From Limnephilus marmoratus (Eukaryota; Arthropoda; Insecta; Trichoptera; Limnephilidae): 64,000 bases of DNA. Below, one piece after another: positions 10,650 to 22,508 of this stretch (positions are counted from its first letter, which is position 1; every line of letters begins with the position of its first letter). Location of the stretch: NCBI GenBank assembly GCA_917880885.1, contig OU862915.1, forward strand, positions 40,928,676-40,992,675, written 5' to 3'. The notes beneath the pieces were generated by a model. It searched no databases, was not told the DNA's origin, and saw nothing but the letters and a program-made list of their open reading frames with translations. Position numbers and translations under genes: made by a program.

Positions 10650-11720
10650 TTAACCACTGGAGCACTTTTTGCTGAATTTCAGCACCACCTACAGATTGAT
10701 TAGATGCTGAATTTCAGCAAATTTTCCCTAGATGCATTCAAAAAATTTTTGTAAAATTTTCAAATCGCCCGCGGTTTTATTTTGACTTTTTTTAGTAGTA
10801 GGAAAGATACTACTTATATTCTTAACAACAGATGGCAGTGTACTCTAGATAAATTCGAAATATTGGTAAACGAAGATTAATGTTTGGAAGATTTCTGTAA
10901 AATGTTAAACTGTCAGAATGCGTCCGTGTAAAATGCGGCATTTCATCGTGTTTTAGTGGATTTTTCTAATATATTTGTACCAGTATTATGATGATTGAAT
11001 TAACAATGCATTCAACTGTTTCAACGTATTTCAAACTTAAAAATTCAATGATTATTTGGAAAACAAAAGTTTTGTGGTTTTGTTTATCCATGTTTATGTT
11101 TATCCATGTCACTGAATGGACTTTGTTTAACAATGCGATATTTTCTATAAATAAACCAATAATCGAGTTAATTGGTATTGTGGATTTAAGATAATTGTTA
11201 TATCTGTTTGATGTACTGCAGCTATTTTTGGTGAGTCCTTCATGTATTCCGTTTAAGTCTTATTAAAAGCGTCGTAATTTTTCGACTAAATTTGTGTCAA
11301 AAATTATTCATAGAGAACATTAAACAGTTCACAACATATACAAATTCAGTTTTCTTGTATACATAATATGTAGATTGTGATTATAAATTAGACCATTTAA
11401 AAGAAACCTAGCAGAAAATAATTTACGTGGTGGGAAAATTGAACTCCCTAGGCAAGTAATCCTGAGAATAGTTCCGTTTTAAATGTTCACGATTTTATAA
11501 TATTTTTTGATAAATCCTAGGAATATGTGATAATCAACAAAAGATAGGTGAATTCATTGACTATATAGAACTATGATCAGTTTGTAGGTCTCCATATTAA
11601 AATTCGAGGTATGATTTTTTTAAGGTGGGCGGAAAATATTCAAAACGGTCACCAAAATATCACGAGCAATCCGAGGAAAAAAATAAAAATCGCGCCGTCG
11701 CGCGTCGCTTCAGTGGTTAA
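10650..11720. mobile_element. piggyBac-like MITE at a TTAA site
   Basis: The element is bounded by TTAA at 10650-10653 and 11717-11720. The inverted ends are CCACTGGAGC on the left and CCACTGAAGC read inward from the right. TTAA duplication with short TIRs is the piggyBac signature. No transposase frame is present. The interior holds a repeated TGCTGAATTTCAGCA palindrome near the left end and GC-rich CGCGCGTCGC near the right. Confidence 0.65.
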
Positions 11721-12219
11721 GTAATATAAAAAAAACGTTCAATTAGGTTCGTTAAATTAAAAGTTAAAGTAAGTCATCCGTTAAGCACCTAATCTAAAAA
11801 TCTACCATATTTGTCCGTAAATATTTTATCGAAACGATTTAAATCGTATTTCCTGGAATATTTCATTTCAAAATATTGGGAAATCAGGGATGAAAATTAA
11901 ATTTTATTACGATTTTTTCAAATGGAACGGCAATTAATTATATTTTCCAATCTGTCAATTTTAATTTACTCGACGATCCTTTATGCCGTTAAGTTTTCAT
12001 TAGATAACTAGTTGTTCAATAATTGTGTCAAAAATGAAATCAAATCTATATACAGCCTTAGATCTATCATACGTATATGTAAAAATCTTAGAAATATAAT
12101 GGACATTCGTGGCAACAATAAATGGTGGTGACTGGCCCGTACCGTAACAGTGGAAAATAATAAAGCTGGCCGCGCACGCCGGTCAAATTTTACGTTTTTA
12201 CCACAAAACTACCCCTAAA
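11721..12219. other. Unassigned sequence
   Basis: AT-rich intervening DNA between two DNA elements, with nothing recognised. Confidence 0.5.
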
Positions 12220-12668
12220 TAGGCCAGTGCAATTAGCGATTCGCGATCGGAATTATTCCGGTAGTCCCAATTTTTTTATATGTTTTAAACAATTATCTCG
12301 TGATGTAAAATCTGAGTTTTCGACCTTGGGTCACTTGAGCTTTCGCCGCCATTTCGAAAAAACCAGCCGAAATCGCGCCAAAATCTAGTTTTCTTCAAAT
12401 ATCTCGTTTCCAATAAAAATTTCGGCTAAAGTTGCTTTAAAAGTTTAGTAGAACATAAAATTACCTACAATTTTTATTTAAAAAGTTTTCTTATATCTCT
12501 AATAAATATTGAGATATGCAGTCGTAAATATGTGTTTAATTTTATAAAAACAGCTAAATTGCTCGACTTGGTTTGGTTTTTTGTGTGTATCTCTTTTCCA
12601 GAACAATTTTGTGAAAAAATTATTCATACTAATTTTGTAGAGAATAAAATTTCATAAAAGACGTAGGT
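12220..12668 (+). repeat. Left terminal inverted repeat of the Academ-like transposon
   Basis: It pairs with 15662-16118 at high but imperfect identity with small indels. The two arms have diverged from each other, so the element is not newly inserted. Confidence 0.85.
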
Positions 12669-12964
12669 TTAAAATTTCATAAAATACTCAATGAGTATCC
12701 AGGTTCTAACACAAAAATTACACTAAAATTGGGTAAAAAATTGAATCAGAAGAAAAGTGTTTTAATCTTGGCATATCTTTATTATTCTTTTTTTTGAAAC
12801 AATTATTGTTGTAATAACATGTAAAATACATAACAGCAACATTAACCACCAATGTAATCACAACATACAAATAAAAAAATATTAATTAAGTTACATAGAT
12901 GCCGTAAAAAAAGAAAAAAAAAGTATTTTCTTTAAATTTATCATTTTTGACTAACGATGAAACT

Positions 12965-15256
12965 TACGGGCCCCGAACAACTTCAATATAGTCTTCCTAT
13001 GTCTCATCAGCCATATTTGTGGTGATTGGCTCACCAAATTCCTCGTTATCATCATGAACGAAGGCTTCCACAGCATTCTGGCAGCACAGAGCTGCCATTA
13101 CAGTGAATACAGAGTAGGGAGCATTTCAAACCCGACTTTCTACATGTGCACTTTCCAGCATTGCATTTTTTTGCATTGGCATGAAATAAAGTTCAGCAAC
13201 GCCTGAGGTGCAGCTTCCTTCAGCATTGGTACTGGAGTTAGTAACCCAACAGCATCTTTCTTCCATCCCCATTCAGTTGGATCTTTATGGTGACCAAGCC
13301 AAGTTAACACTTGCAAGTATGTTCTTAAAGCATGTTGCTGGACTGCATCTGGATATGGATAAATTGAATTTGTTCTTTTTCACCCCCTTGACAAACAGAA
13401 TGTACCTACCTTAAATTTTCCAAATTTGATTTCTCATTGCCGCCATACAAAAGTGCAAAGAATTGTTAGGCAGCCAAAGTGATTGTTTCTCGCTTTGCTT
13501 TTGGATCTTGAAATACACGAACAAGTTCATTCACTGAGTGGTTCTTGAGAAGAATATTACAAATTTTGTTTTTGCCTTGACCGAACAGAGCACCAATTGT
13601 GTCGCAGCCACTTATGGCATGAATGAATAAAATGTTTTCTACTATTTCAATGTGTTTAAAACATTTGTTGGAGTACAACGCGTTAAGTGATTTACCTTTA
13701 CCGACTTTTTGATAATATACGTTTGAAGGTGAGAGAGCTGTGATGAGTACCAACAAGTCGATATCCTGACCAACGATTATGACTGCATCATGTTGAGATG
13801 ACAACGAGTTTGCTGTGGTCATTATGAGAACGTCAGTATCCTCTTCAGCTTGTACTGACGTTATTTGCGATCGTTCAAATGAGGCTCTGAGTAGGGAAAT
13901 AAAACGGGACTTTTTCTTCTCATTTCCCAGAAACTTTTCCTGTGGCACTTGTGGGTGAGTGGTTTCATAAAACAAAACTTCAGCAGAAGTTGAAACTCTG
14001 GCACGCCGTGCTCTTTCCACCCCCTTAGTGCTTTTCTTTTCAACCGAATCTGGGTATCCATCGAATACCACTACCGCATTGGCTCCATAATGATTTTGTA
14101 CATACCTGACATATTGCTGAAAAATGATTGAAAAAGGTTGTGCACGACCCCATACAACTTTGTGCAGTAAATATCCCCCATCAACCACGTGTATTTTACT
14201 GCCTCCCAGTTCTATGTTATTTGGTAGAGGATTGAACGATGAGTAAAATATGGATTTGGTTCCTTTGCGCATGCCTTCCTCTGAGAAAAGAGACAGTGGG
14301 ACCGGAGATAGTTCATATTGGAAATATTCTTTAAGTTCAATTTCAGACATTTTGGCAATACACATACGATGGAATAGCATTAATGGATCTATTGTCACAG
14401 TCACACCCTGATTTTTTTTTGCTGCTGGTCACCGCTGCAAGAGAAACTATCGCATCCTTACGTTTTAACTGTAGGTTTCCAAAGTTCTGGTTGACGACTT
14501 TAGACAGCAAATTTCCCCATCTTTTCAGCCATGTGATAAGTTACTTTGCTATCCCCGATAATGCCACTGCTTATAGACATAATCATGTTTGTTTTAGGAA
14601 ATGGTTCATGGCAAGAAAACCAATCAATGAGAGTTTGAACGTCTTTGTCATCCCTCTTAATTAGTGTAGGCCTCATCTCTACATGTTGCTCTGACGTTCC
14701 TGATTCAACTCCACAGAATGACTCAATACCCTCACAAATAGTATGCAGATAAACAAATCCAGCAGTCCAACGAAGAATAGAACTGTTTGTGATTCCCAGT
14801 CCTTGGGTCAAACCTCCAGATGTTTTCATCGATCTCATCAGAGTTTGTTCGATTGTCATGTCAGACCAAATCCCTGACCAAAATTTATGAGATCGTCGAA
14901 TCGTAAAGTAACCCTCTTTGGTAAATCTTATTATATCCTATTAGATCCATTTTCTCTTTCAATGTCAACATATCTTGAAGATACAGATGTGCACTTTTGG
15001 CATAATTAAAGTGGGCGGCTGTGTGGAAAAAAGGTATCATTTTTTGGACCGTTGCAAGATGGAGCTCCCAATTTCCAGCACGTTCTGCTTCAATATACAG
15101 CTCAATCAGTGTAGTCATCTGGAAGTACTGAACCCACAGCTGGGAAGTAGGTCCGTTTTCTTTTAAAATGTTCAGTTCATCAATCAGGGACTGGCGGCTA
15201 TAGAGTATTTGTGAGAAAAAAAAAACAAATTCCATACAAAAATAACCGATTTCCAT
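12965..15256 (-). pseudogene. Transposase / XPG-nuclease protein of the Academ-like transposon
   Basis: Domains in order on the minus strand. At 15190-14940 is a helical transposase-type block (LWVQYFQMTTL, AERAGNWELHL, KMIPFFHTAAHFNYAK). At 14859-14510 is a linker (MTIEQTLMRSMKTSGGL). At 14404-13500 are PIN/XPG nuclease motifs: VVDGGYLLHKV, VVFDGYPDS, the acidic AEEDTDVLI and GQDIDLLVLI, and the H2TH-like HAISGCDTIGALFGQGK. At about 13350-12970 is a C-terminal part (LRTYLQVLTWLGHH, then CQCKKMQC) that looks like a degraded Cys-rich finger. Frameshifts lie near 14915, 14510, in an A-run near 14415 and after 13466, so the gene is inactive. Multi-copy insect proteins of this architecture are usually left uncharacterised. 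Confidence 0.75.
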
Positions 15257-15661
15257 AGAATTAACTTCTAAAATATTATTTTTGTTAATTATTTTTGTTT
15301 GTATTTAAAAAGATCTAAATTATATGAAAAAAACTATCTAAGAAGCTATACCACACTTTTGGATCTGACGACCTGAATTTAGAACTAAATGTAGCTCTAA
15401 AGGAGCAGAGTTGGCAACACTGATGGCCCGTCCTGGAGTGGCTAATTGGCAACAACTACAGGACACCGCGGGGGAGGGGGGAGGGGGGAGGGGGGACCCC
15501 CCACTCTCTTTTATTTGTTATAATATGTTAAAAATATTACAATATATTAAAATATAATGTAAACAAAAATCGTATAACATGGTAATAAATCGTGATAAAT
15601 TTTCTGTTTTCACTCCGTTATTTGTTTATACTTTATATAAGTAAAAAAAAATTACAAAATT

Positions 15662-16118
15662 ACAGGTCTTTTTAGAAGTTTTATTTTCTACAAAATTGAT
15701 ATCAATAATTTTTTCACAAAATTGTACTGGAAAAAAGATACGCACAAAAAACTAAACCAAATCGAGCAATTTACCTGTTTTTATAAAATTCTACACATAT
15801 TTACGACTGCATATCTCAATATTTATTAGAGATAGAATGAAACTGTTTAAATAAAAATTGTAGGTAATTTTATGTTCTACTAAACTTGTAAAGCAACTTT
15901 ATCCAAAAAATTTATTGGAAACAAGATATTTGAAGAAAACTAGATTTTGGCTCGATTTCGGCTAGTTTTTTCAAAATGGCGGCGAAAGCTCAAGTGACCC
16001 AAGGTCGAAAACTCAGATTTTTCATCAGGAGATTAGTATATAAAACATATAAAAAAATTGGGACTACCGGAATAATTCCGATCGCGACCCCCTTTTTTGC
16101 GCTAATTGCACTGGCCTA
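15662..16118 (-). repeat. Right terminal inverted repeat of the Academ-like transposon
   Basis: This is the reverse-complement partner of 12220-12668, ending GCGCTAATTGCACTGGCCTA. Between it and the coding region lies a G-rich run at 15469-15495 with four G tracts separated by single A residues. Confidence 0.85.
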
Positions 16119-17378
16119 AAAAGTTGGAATTTCGAAAAAAGTTATTTATCTCTTTTACTTACAATATCATGTAGAATTACCTCCCGAAGTTAATGCACTT
16201 TACCCCCGGACACCCTGTATATTTCTTCTTTTTGAAGATACTGTAAAACAAATATAATTTTAGAGAGTAGATCAAATTTTCATTGAGATTTATCTCTTTG
16301 AAATACATAATATATAACGCGAAAAAAGTTGAAAAAAATCACCGAAAATTTGTACACAATATACGACATGCTGGGACAAAGATATTTATAATATTATATT
16401 TTCATGGAATTTTCATTAAATGCACTCGGTATCGGTCAATATTTTTTTAAATATATCTGCAGTAACCTCACTTTTTCAAGACGGAAATCTCATGCGCAGT
16501 CAGACAAAATGCAACGTTTCCAGATCTTTTGCGGCAGAGTTAAAAACATATTTTTAGTAAGAATTCAAATCAGAGCATGTACTAAAACGCCATTTAACGG
16601 TTGGAATGTAGATTTTGCTCGTCTATATGATTGTGATATCTACAATAAAATGTATAGTATATCTATCGTTAATTTTACATTCTTTTCTTCGCATATTTAT
16701 AGTAGTTATAATGTATACAACAAATTAATATTTAGGTACAATGTATCTGACGTATTAAAAGTACAATCTGCATTCGACGTATATATTTTCTTTGTTTAAT
16801 TTATGTATGGAGATGAAATGGAATTGATCCAGACTCTTAAACGTATCAAAGATCTGGCCTATTAATTTAATTTAAATATTTATCACTAGTCTTGATTTTG
16901 AGAACCTTTACCACATTTTCACTTCAATACATTCCCCTATCTATCTACCCGTACATAATATAAAAAAATAAAATGTATTAAGATTTGCTTGCTTTAAATC
17001 TACAAAGGGTGAGTTGAAAAGGCAACAGTGTATTTTATTCACTGGAAACGTGGAAACCTAGACATTTTCTTAACTACATAAGTTAGAATCATTTAATATT
17101 ACCAATTTTGATTGCTGCCTTTGAAATCAGAATCTCTGATCAACTCAAGTGTCGGGACTCGATTACGGTTTTAGAAAATACAGAATCCATAAAGTTTGTC
17201 CATTCCATAAATTTAATAGCGACCAGCTGTTGGCTCTGAACAGATTTCAACTACACCCAACGATTTAATTTGGTCAACTCTTGGGATGGAGCCAATATAA
17301 CCTGCTTGAATAGTCTGTAATTTTGTGGAGAGGAAAATTGTCAATCTAATATATTGTTCATTAAAGGGTTGCGCTCTA
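16119..17378. other. Unassigned sequence
   Basis: No gene was recognised. A CCCCGGACACCCTGTAT string near 16205 is of a kind often seen at insect DNA-transposon ends, but no partner was found. An open frame at 16404-16799 has no recognisable domain. Confidence 0.45.
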
Positions 17379-17982
17379 TTAACCCTCCGCCCGTCGCGCC
17401 TTTTTTGTAACGCGAGATGTCGCGTGGGGTCGCTTAGGACCCCAAAAATAAATATGATTAAATTGTTGTTGTAGCATACATTTTATATGTTATTTTAAGT
17501 AATTACAGTCAGGTGATAATGATTGCTTTGAAATAAAAAGAAATGTTAAAAATTAGTTATTTATTTTCAATGGAAGAGCTTAAAAATCAACAAGGAACAT
17601 TTTTTTGAAATTTTGTATCATATTTTTTAATAGAAAACTTTAAAAAAAAATCTAACCAATTTCCATCAAACTTATAACTATTTGAGGTTGATAAAGACTT
17701 ATTATTATTACAACAAAAAATCAACAAAATACAATAAAAAAAACATGTAAACTTGATTTTTCATGGTATTTTGTTGATTTTTTTATCCTCACGCCGAAAC
17801 ACAAGTCTGCATCTCACATCGCACATGCGCAAACTAAATTTTTTCGGCGCTTGCGTCAAGTATAGTCCCTTTTAGGAAGCTACCTAAAGTAAGAAATCAG
17901 TGGGAACATTTAAAATGAACATAATCAGCATTTCTGTAAAACCTGGGCTTTTAAAGACCCCACGTGACGGGTCGAGGGTTAA
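17379..17982. mobile_element. Second piggyBac-like MITE at a TTAA site
   Basis: TTAA at 17379-17382 and 17979-17982 bounds inverted ends CCCTCCGCCCGTCGCG and CCCTCGACCCGTCACG (read inward). Both ends are followed by GTGGGGTC-type blocks. The TIR differs from the 10650 element, so this is a separate family. There is no coding capacity. Confidence 0.7.
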
Positions 17983-18814
17983 GCATGGGTAAGGTGTCTT
18001 ATTACCATAGATAATGAAAATAAATTGAGATATGACATGGCAGTGTGCCATATGTATGTATGTCACCGATTATGCCTATTACCTAGGGACTATCAGAGCA
18101 AACGTCCCGAAATCTAAAACCAACTACAACTGTGGTCTTTACTTCCGGCTAAAGGGAGCGGACTCCGGGTTTCGTCTGCGGTTGGGCCGATACCCACGCA
18201 CATTGTCATTGGGACTGCCTGGTGGTTTATGGAATACCTTCTCTAAATATTTTATTTTTATGCATTCTATTTTCTCTCTGTTATTATTGTGAATACTTGC
18301 ATTATATTATTACTGTTATTATTTCGTTATTTCTCTTATTCCAGGCTCAACCGGGCGCAGCTCTAATTTTTCTTTTTATTTACTAACACTTTTATTTGTA
18401 TATATTTTTCTCTATAGATTTCAGAATTATTATTATTTTGTAGTATGTTAATGTAAGTACTTGCGTACTGCTTTCTTACCCCGTATGCATGGACATTGAA
18501 AGGTCTAGAGTCATTTAAATAATTGTAGCTTCATTCAATAAAATAGAGTTGACTTGTGCGGTGAAGGGAGAACCATACGTTTCCATTAAACGCCGTTGAG
18601 AAAGTGGTGGGGTTTCCTCCAATTGTCTTTACTTCAATGCATTCACATATCGTCGACTCTCTAATACCCCACCAATGCATTTGTGGACAACGGCTGTGTA
18701 AAGCAAACGTGCAAGCATACCATTTCAGATCTTAAATAATTATGACGATGGTTTTTATCTTAGAAAAAAGACTATAAGGAAGGCAAATTGTATACCAGAG
18801 TTATTTTTTAAAAT
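17983..18814. other. Unassigned sequence
   Basis: Nothing recognised with confidence. Confidence 0.45.
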
Positions 18815-19035
18815 TATTTTTTTACACAGGAGGCTCTGAGTAAGATAATTTCCCTCAGGGCCTATATCATTTTTGGGGATTCTGTGTGGATGGTATTTTT
18901 TATGAGAGAAAGGTGTGAACAAGGGTGTAAGAAGATGGAAGGATACACAAATCGTTCCGCAACCGAGCTGTTGAACTCATGTGACAAATATAACAATCGT
19001 GTACAAATAATGATTGGTGCTCGTTTGGTTAAGTA
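18815..19035 (-). mobile_element. LINE-P fragment, 3' end only
   Basis: It has a T run followed by the degenerate 3' hairpin (AGGCTCTGAG ... CCTCAGGGCCT) and then the antisense of the LINE-P C-terminal coding region (CAACCGAGCTGTTGAAC, CATGTGACAAAT, CGTGTACAAAT). It is strongly 5'-truncated and has small deletions. Confidence 0.75.
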
Positions 19036-19907
19036 GAAAAAATCAATCCTTAAGAAACAAAGTTTTTTTTACTACAGTATATGTATTATTAATTTTCGAC
19101 CTAGTTTCGCCATCTATTTTTCGCAATGCACGCCGAGATTACGACAGTTTGAAATAAATAAAAAGTTTCTAAAAACGGGAATACAAAATATTAAATCGTT
19201 AATATTTTCCTAAAATCGATTCACCAAGCCCAAATCATGGCAGCACCTAATTAACGTTTTTTCGAGTAAAACTTTTGCATACTAGACTGCAGACTAGTTC
19301 ATACCATCTTCACATTGTTCGTTTACAGATGTTGATGCTGGCGCGGTGCTGTTTTTCATATTTTTTTCGAAAACGAAGATTTTATAGCTTTAATTGATTT
19401 ATATAAAGATTACCTTTATAAATATAAAGTACAGTTTGCTTTTATTATAAAAATACCGGCAATGAACAATCGTTGAATTTTCACATTTACCCCTGATAAA
19501 CGGTCAGTCAAATAAACCGTTTAATTTAGCTAAAATATTGCGTTATACGTGTTTAAATGAGCATCCTTTCAATTTCACAAATTTTTGAAAACACGAAAAT
19601 AAAATATTCTGTCGTTAAGCCCATTTAAAAAAACGCTTTGACGGTGAAGCTTAAAATCAAATCAAATGAAGCGATATTTAAAGCGAATTCAAATTAAAGC
19701 AGAAATTTAAATGTGAATAATTTTATTTTTATTTGAGTAATTTTTCATGCGGGTAGGGTATGACTCCACAGAACAAAGAAATAAACTAGAAAATATATTT
19801 TTTAAATTTATTTACATACCAATTTGAATAAAAATAAATGTCCTATTTAGATCAATAGCTCAGCAATCCGTCTCACTCACTTGACATTGTAGATCTCGAC
19901 TTGGGAT
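19036..19907. other. Unassigned sequence
   Basis: AT-rich DNA with no recognisable gene or repeat. Confidence 0.5.
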
Positions 19908-20246
19908 GCTGGTATGTGTACCGCCGTCCCGGGAACCATTCATAGGATAACCAACTACTCTGCCATAGATAAACGCATGTGGTTTGCCACGTTTGGTGGC
20001 TTAGCATGGATGCCCGGGTTCATAGATTGAGGTTTGTCAAGGTCTTGGCGGTCGATGTGTCTGTCCACTTGCTACGTGGCGGGCCGGATCGAGAGAGATT
20101 GGTTGAGGAGGTCTTTTGACCTCACCACCGGATCCCTAGACCCATCACCATACAGCACAGTTGAAAAGACGTATTCATACGGCCGTCACTCCTGGACCAC
20201 TGACCCCCAGATTCCTACCCACCCCTCACACCTATTTAAAAAAATG
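19908..20246 (+). mobile_element. SINE-P copy (sense), lacking its 3' tail
   Basis: It shares with 45168-45435 and with the reverse strands of 21149-21592, 26300-26635 and 62186-62640 the blocks TACCGCCG.CCCGGGAACC, TGCCCGGGTTCAT, TGAGGTTTGTC and AGATTCCTACCCACCCCT. It stops at a short A run before the hairpin end seen in other copies. There is no tRNA head. A pol III promoter is not evident. Confidence 0.7.
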
Positions 20247-20443
20247 GCCAAGCGCTCTGTCTCACTTACACTAACTTGACAACGTAGATATCCATCCCAT
20301 TTGAATTTCGTAAACACAGTTTGAAATGGAAATTTTAGCTTCGATTGGACAAAAATATTTGGATCACGAAATACGCCGATAAGGCACTTCTAGTGTTATT
20401 CTTCATTCTATGGATAACTCACTGAACCGAAAATTTCTAGATT

Positions 20444-20660
20444 CTTTTTTTACATTGATCCTGCCATTAGGCCTTGAGGTAAAAAATCCTCGTGTCGTCT
20501 GTGGAGATACTGTGTGGAGGATATTTTTTAGGGAAGGAAAGGAGAAGTTCTGAAAAGAAAAAGGGTATGAAGGGTGAGTAGGAATCTGGGAGTCAACGTG
20601 TCCAGGAATGATGGACGTTCGAATCCATACACTGCGGTGCAAGGCGTCGCGTTGGGCCGA
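20444..20660 (-). mobile_element. SINE-P copy, 3' part
   Basis: It opens with a T run (poly(A) on the sense strand) and a degraded version of the LINE-P-type 3' hairpin, followed by GGGTGAGTAGGAATCTGGGA, the reverse complement of the SINE-P body. It ends near the GTGCAAGGCG block. Confidence 0.7.
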
Positions 20661-21148
20661 AGTTGTGCCGAAGATTTAAACAAGCCTTACCTCCGAGGCC
20701 CTAGAAAGGCCAAAAAATATATTATGTAAATAGATTTTCTATGTTTTTATATTTTTAATCAATTTGATTAGAAGTATGGAAAAAATGAGCTTACTCTGGA
20801 TGTATAAACAGGCTCACAATTCGCTTCTATCAGTAGAACTGTTCTGTGGAATGAATAGATTTCCATTTAAACGATTGGTGGTGTTGAAGTTTTTTTCATT
20901 GTGTCTTTGAAGAGTCCAGGGTTAAAATACATATTTTTTCTTTGTATTTGTTTTCCAGGAAAAACATAATATTGGCGTTTTGGTTTTAAACAGTTATTAC
21001 TTGAAATTTAATTTAATTTAACCTTGTGATGTTGAACTAAACTAATTTAATTCCATGATTTCTTCGGAAGGGTGGTAGCTTGGTTCTGGAAATAAAGTCC
21101 CCAATAGGTCAGACGGTCGTTTTCCTTTAGGAGAGCATGGCCGCCGCA
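20661..21148. other. Unassigned sequence
   Basis: Nothing recognised. Confidence 0.5.
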
Positions 21149-21592
21149 TTTTTTAACGTTAACTCCACACAGAAAACCCTGTGGAAAATAATTCCCGTCA
21201 GGGCTAACGTCGTCTTTGGGGATGATATCTGGAGGGTTTTTTGAAGTAATGAAGATGTAAAGTTCTGGGAAGTAAAAAATTTTAAGGTGTGGTAGATATT
21301 TGAGGGTCAATTTCGCCAGGAGTGACGGACGTACGAATCCATCGCTTCCACTTCGTTGCAAGGTTTTGTTCCGAGAAAGTTCTGCTGGAGAGGTCAAAAG
21401 GTCCCCCTCAACCAGTCCCTCCCGATCCCGCCTGCCATGCAACTGATGGGCAGATTCATCCACCGCCAAGACCAGGAAAATTCTCAACCCCTGCTAAGTT
21501 ACTAAACGCAGCAAACCATATATTAGAGGTGTTGGTTATCCAATGAATGGTTTCCGGGGCGGCGGTATATATTTCCGCCTCCCAAATTCAAC
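21149..21592 (-). mobile_element. SINE-P copy, nearly full length
   Basis: The 3' hairpin tail is at 21153-21235 (AACTCCACACAG, then CCCTGTGGAAAATAATTCCC). The body and the 5' end, GGGCGGCGG-type at 21556-21585, are antisense to the plus strand. It gives the fuller extent of the family, about 440 bp. Poly(A) is very short. Confidence 0.7.
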
Positions 21593-21902
21593 ATATTTAT
21601 TTGTTATTAATATTTGATAAATTCTGTTATTTTAAAAAATATCTCACCCTATTGAACACTTTTCTCTCTCAAAAACTCGTTCTCTTGTGTGCTTGTGTTC
21701 TTAGTCTTAAATCTTAGTCTAACATGATTTTTGAAGTAAAACTTCTTTACATACGCTTAACTTGGGGAGTAAGCTGGTGAATGCGTGACGAGAGCATTAC
21801 GAAAAGCGAGGCGAATGGTAGTTGAGAGGGAGAAATAAGTTTGTTAAAGTGAGAGAGTTACGTTTCGTATACCTATTACTGTAGGGGCAAGAGAGACAGG
21901 TT
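21593..21902. other. Unassigned flank of the nested insertion
   Basis: No gene. A stretch at about 21849-21898 (TTACGTTTCGTATA ... GCAAGAGAGA) recurs in similar form at about 26206-26281 on the other side of the nested elements. Confidence 0.45.
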
Positions 21903-22028
21903 TTTTTTTTTTTAAAAGAAAGACAAACATTCCCGGGTTACGAACAACCCAACAATATTTTAAAATCTCCTACTACCACCACTGAAAGCCGAAAATATTG
22001 CTTGTGTTGTTATGGAGGACTTAGCCAG
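21903..22028 (-). mobile_element. SINE-T copy, 3' part, split by a hAT MITE
   Basis: The T run, the antisense tail CATTCCCGGGTTACGAA and the body CTCCTACTACCACCAC lead to TTAGCCAG at 22021-22028, where the element is interrupted. The same octamer at 26084-26091 resumes the SINE in its tRNA-like head. Confidence 0.85.
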
Positions 22029-22508
22029 TAGCGTGTGTCAATTATTTCAACTTTTGAATTCAGAAACGCCCGGTGTCTCAAAAGGGGTCTCAACTGCATT
22101 TAAATTTATTTTTTTAAAAATGGTTATTAGCCCGCTAATATTAGCCCACTAGTCTCGGGGTAGCCTTATTCCCTAGAGACCGCGTCCCCGGGTGGCGGAT
22201 AGGGGAATGCCCTCTCGAGCGAGTATAGCAGCTTGCTCGAAAGGTAGGAGGGAAATAAAATACCTCCCGCGGACCACAAGGCCGGAGAGAAAACTCCGCA
22301 TCAAACCTCACCTGCGGGCTTCTCCGATATATTCGGAGTAGAGGTCGCTGGATGAGCTATGTGCCCAGGTTGGGGTGCATTGTAGGGATGGCGGCGGAGG
22401 AACCTTATGGTCAACGGCGGCTCCCAAGCCCCCCAGGAGGGTTACAACCTTGGCGTCAGGTGGTAACCGGCCGTAAAAATTTATAACCACAACAACCCTC
22501 TCCTAAAC

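Larger units (their letters stand above)
12220..16118 (-). mobile_element. Academ-like DNA transposon with ~450-bp terminal inverted repeats
   Basis: The ends are TAGGCCAGTGCAATTAGCG (12220 onward) and its reverse complement (to 16118). Similarity continues inward for about 450 bp on each side, including CCGGTAGTCCCAATTTTTTT and CTCAAGTGACCCAAGGTCG (in opposite senses). Between the repeats is a minus-strand gene for a protein with an XPG-type nuclease domain. Academ transposons, as I recall them, encode a transposase with an XPG nuclease and a Cys-rich finger and make 3-4 bp duplications. AAA flanks both ends here but is uninformative. The family assignment is from memory. Confidence 0.65.

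Noticed and set aside
16404..16799. 131-codon open frame
   Set aside because: No family resemblance, AT-driven composition and no splice or neighbour support.
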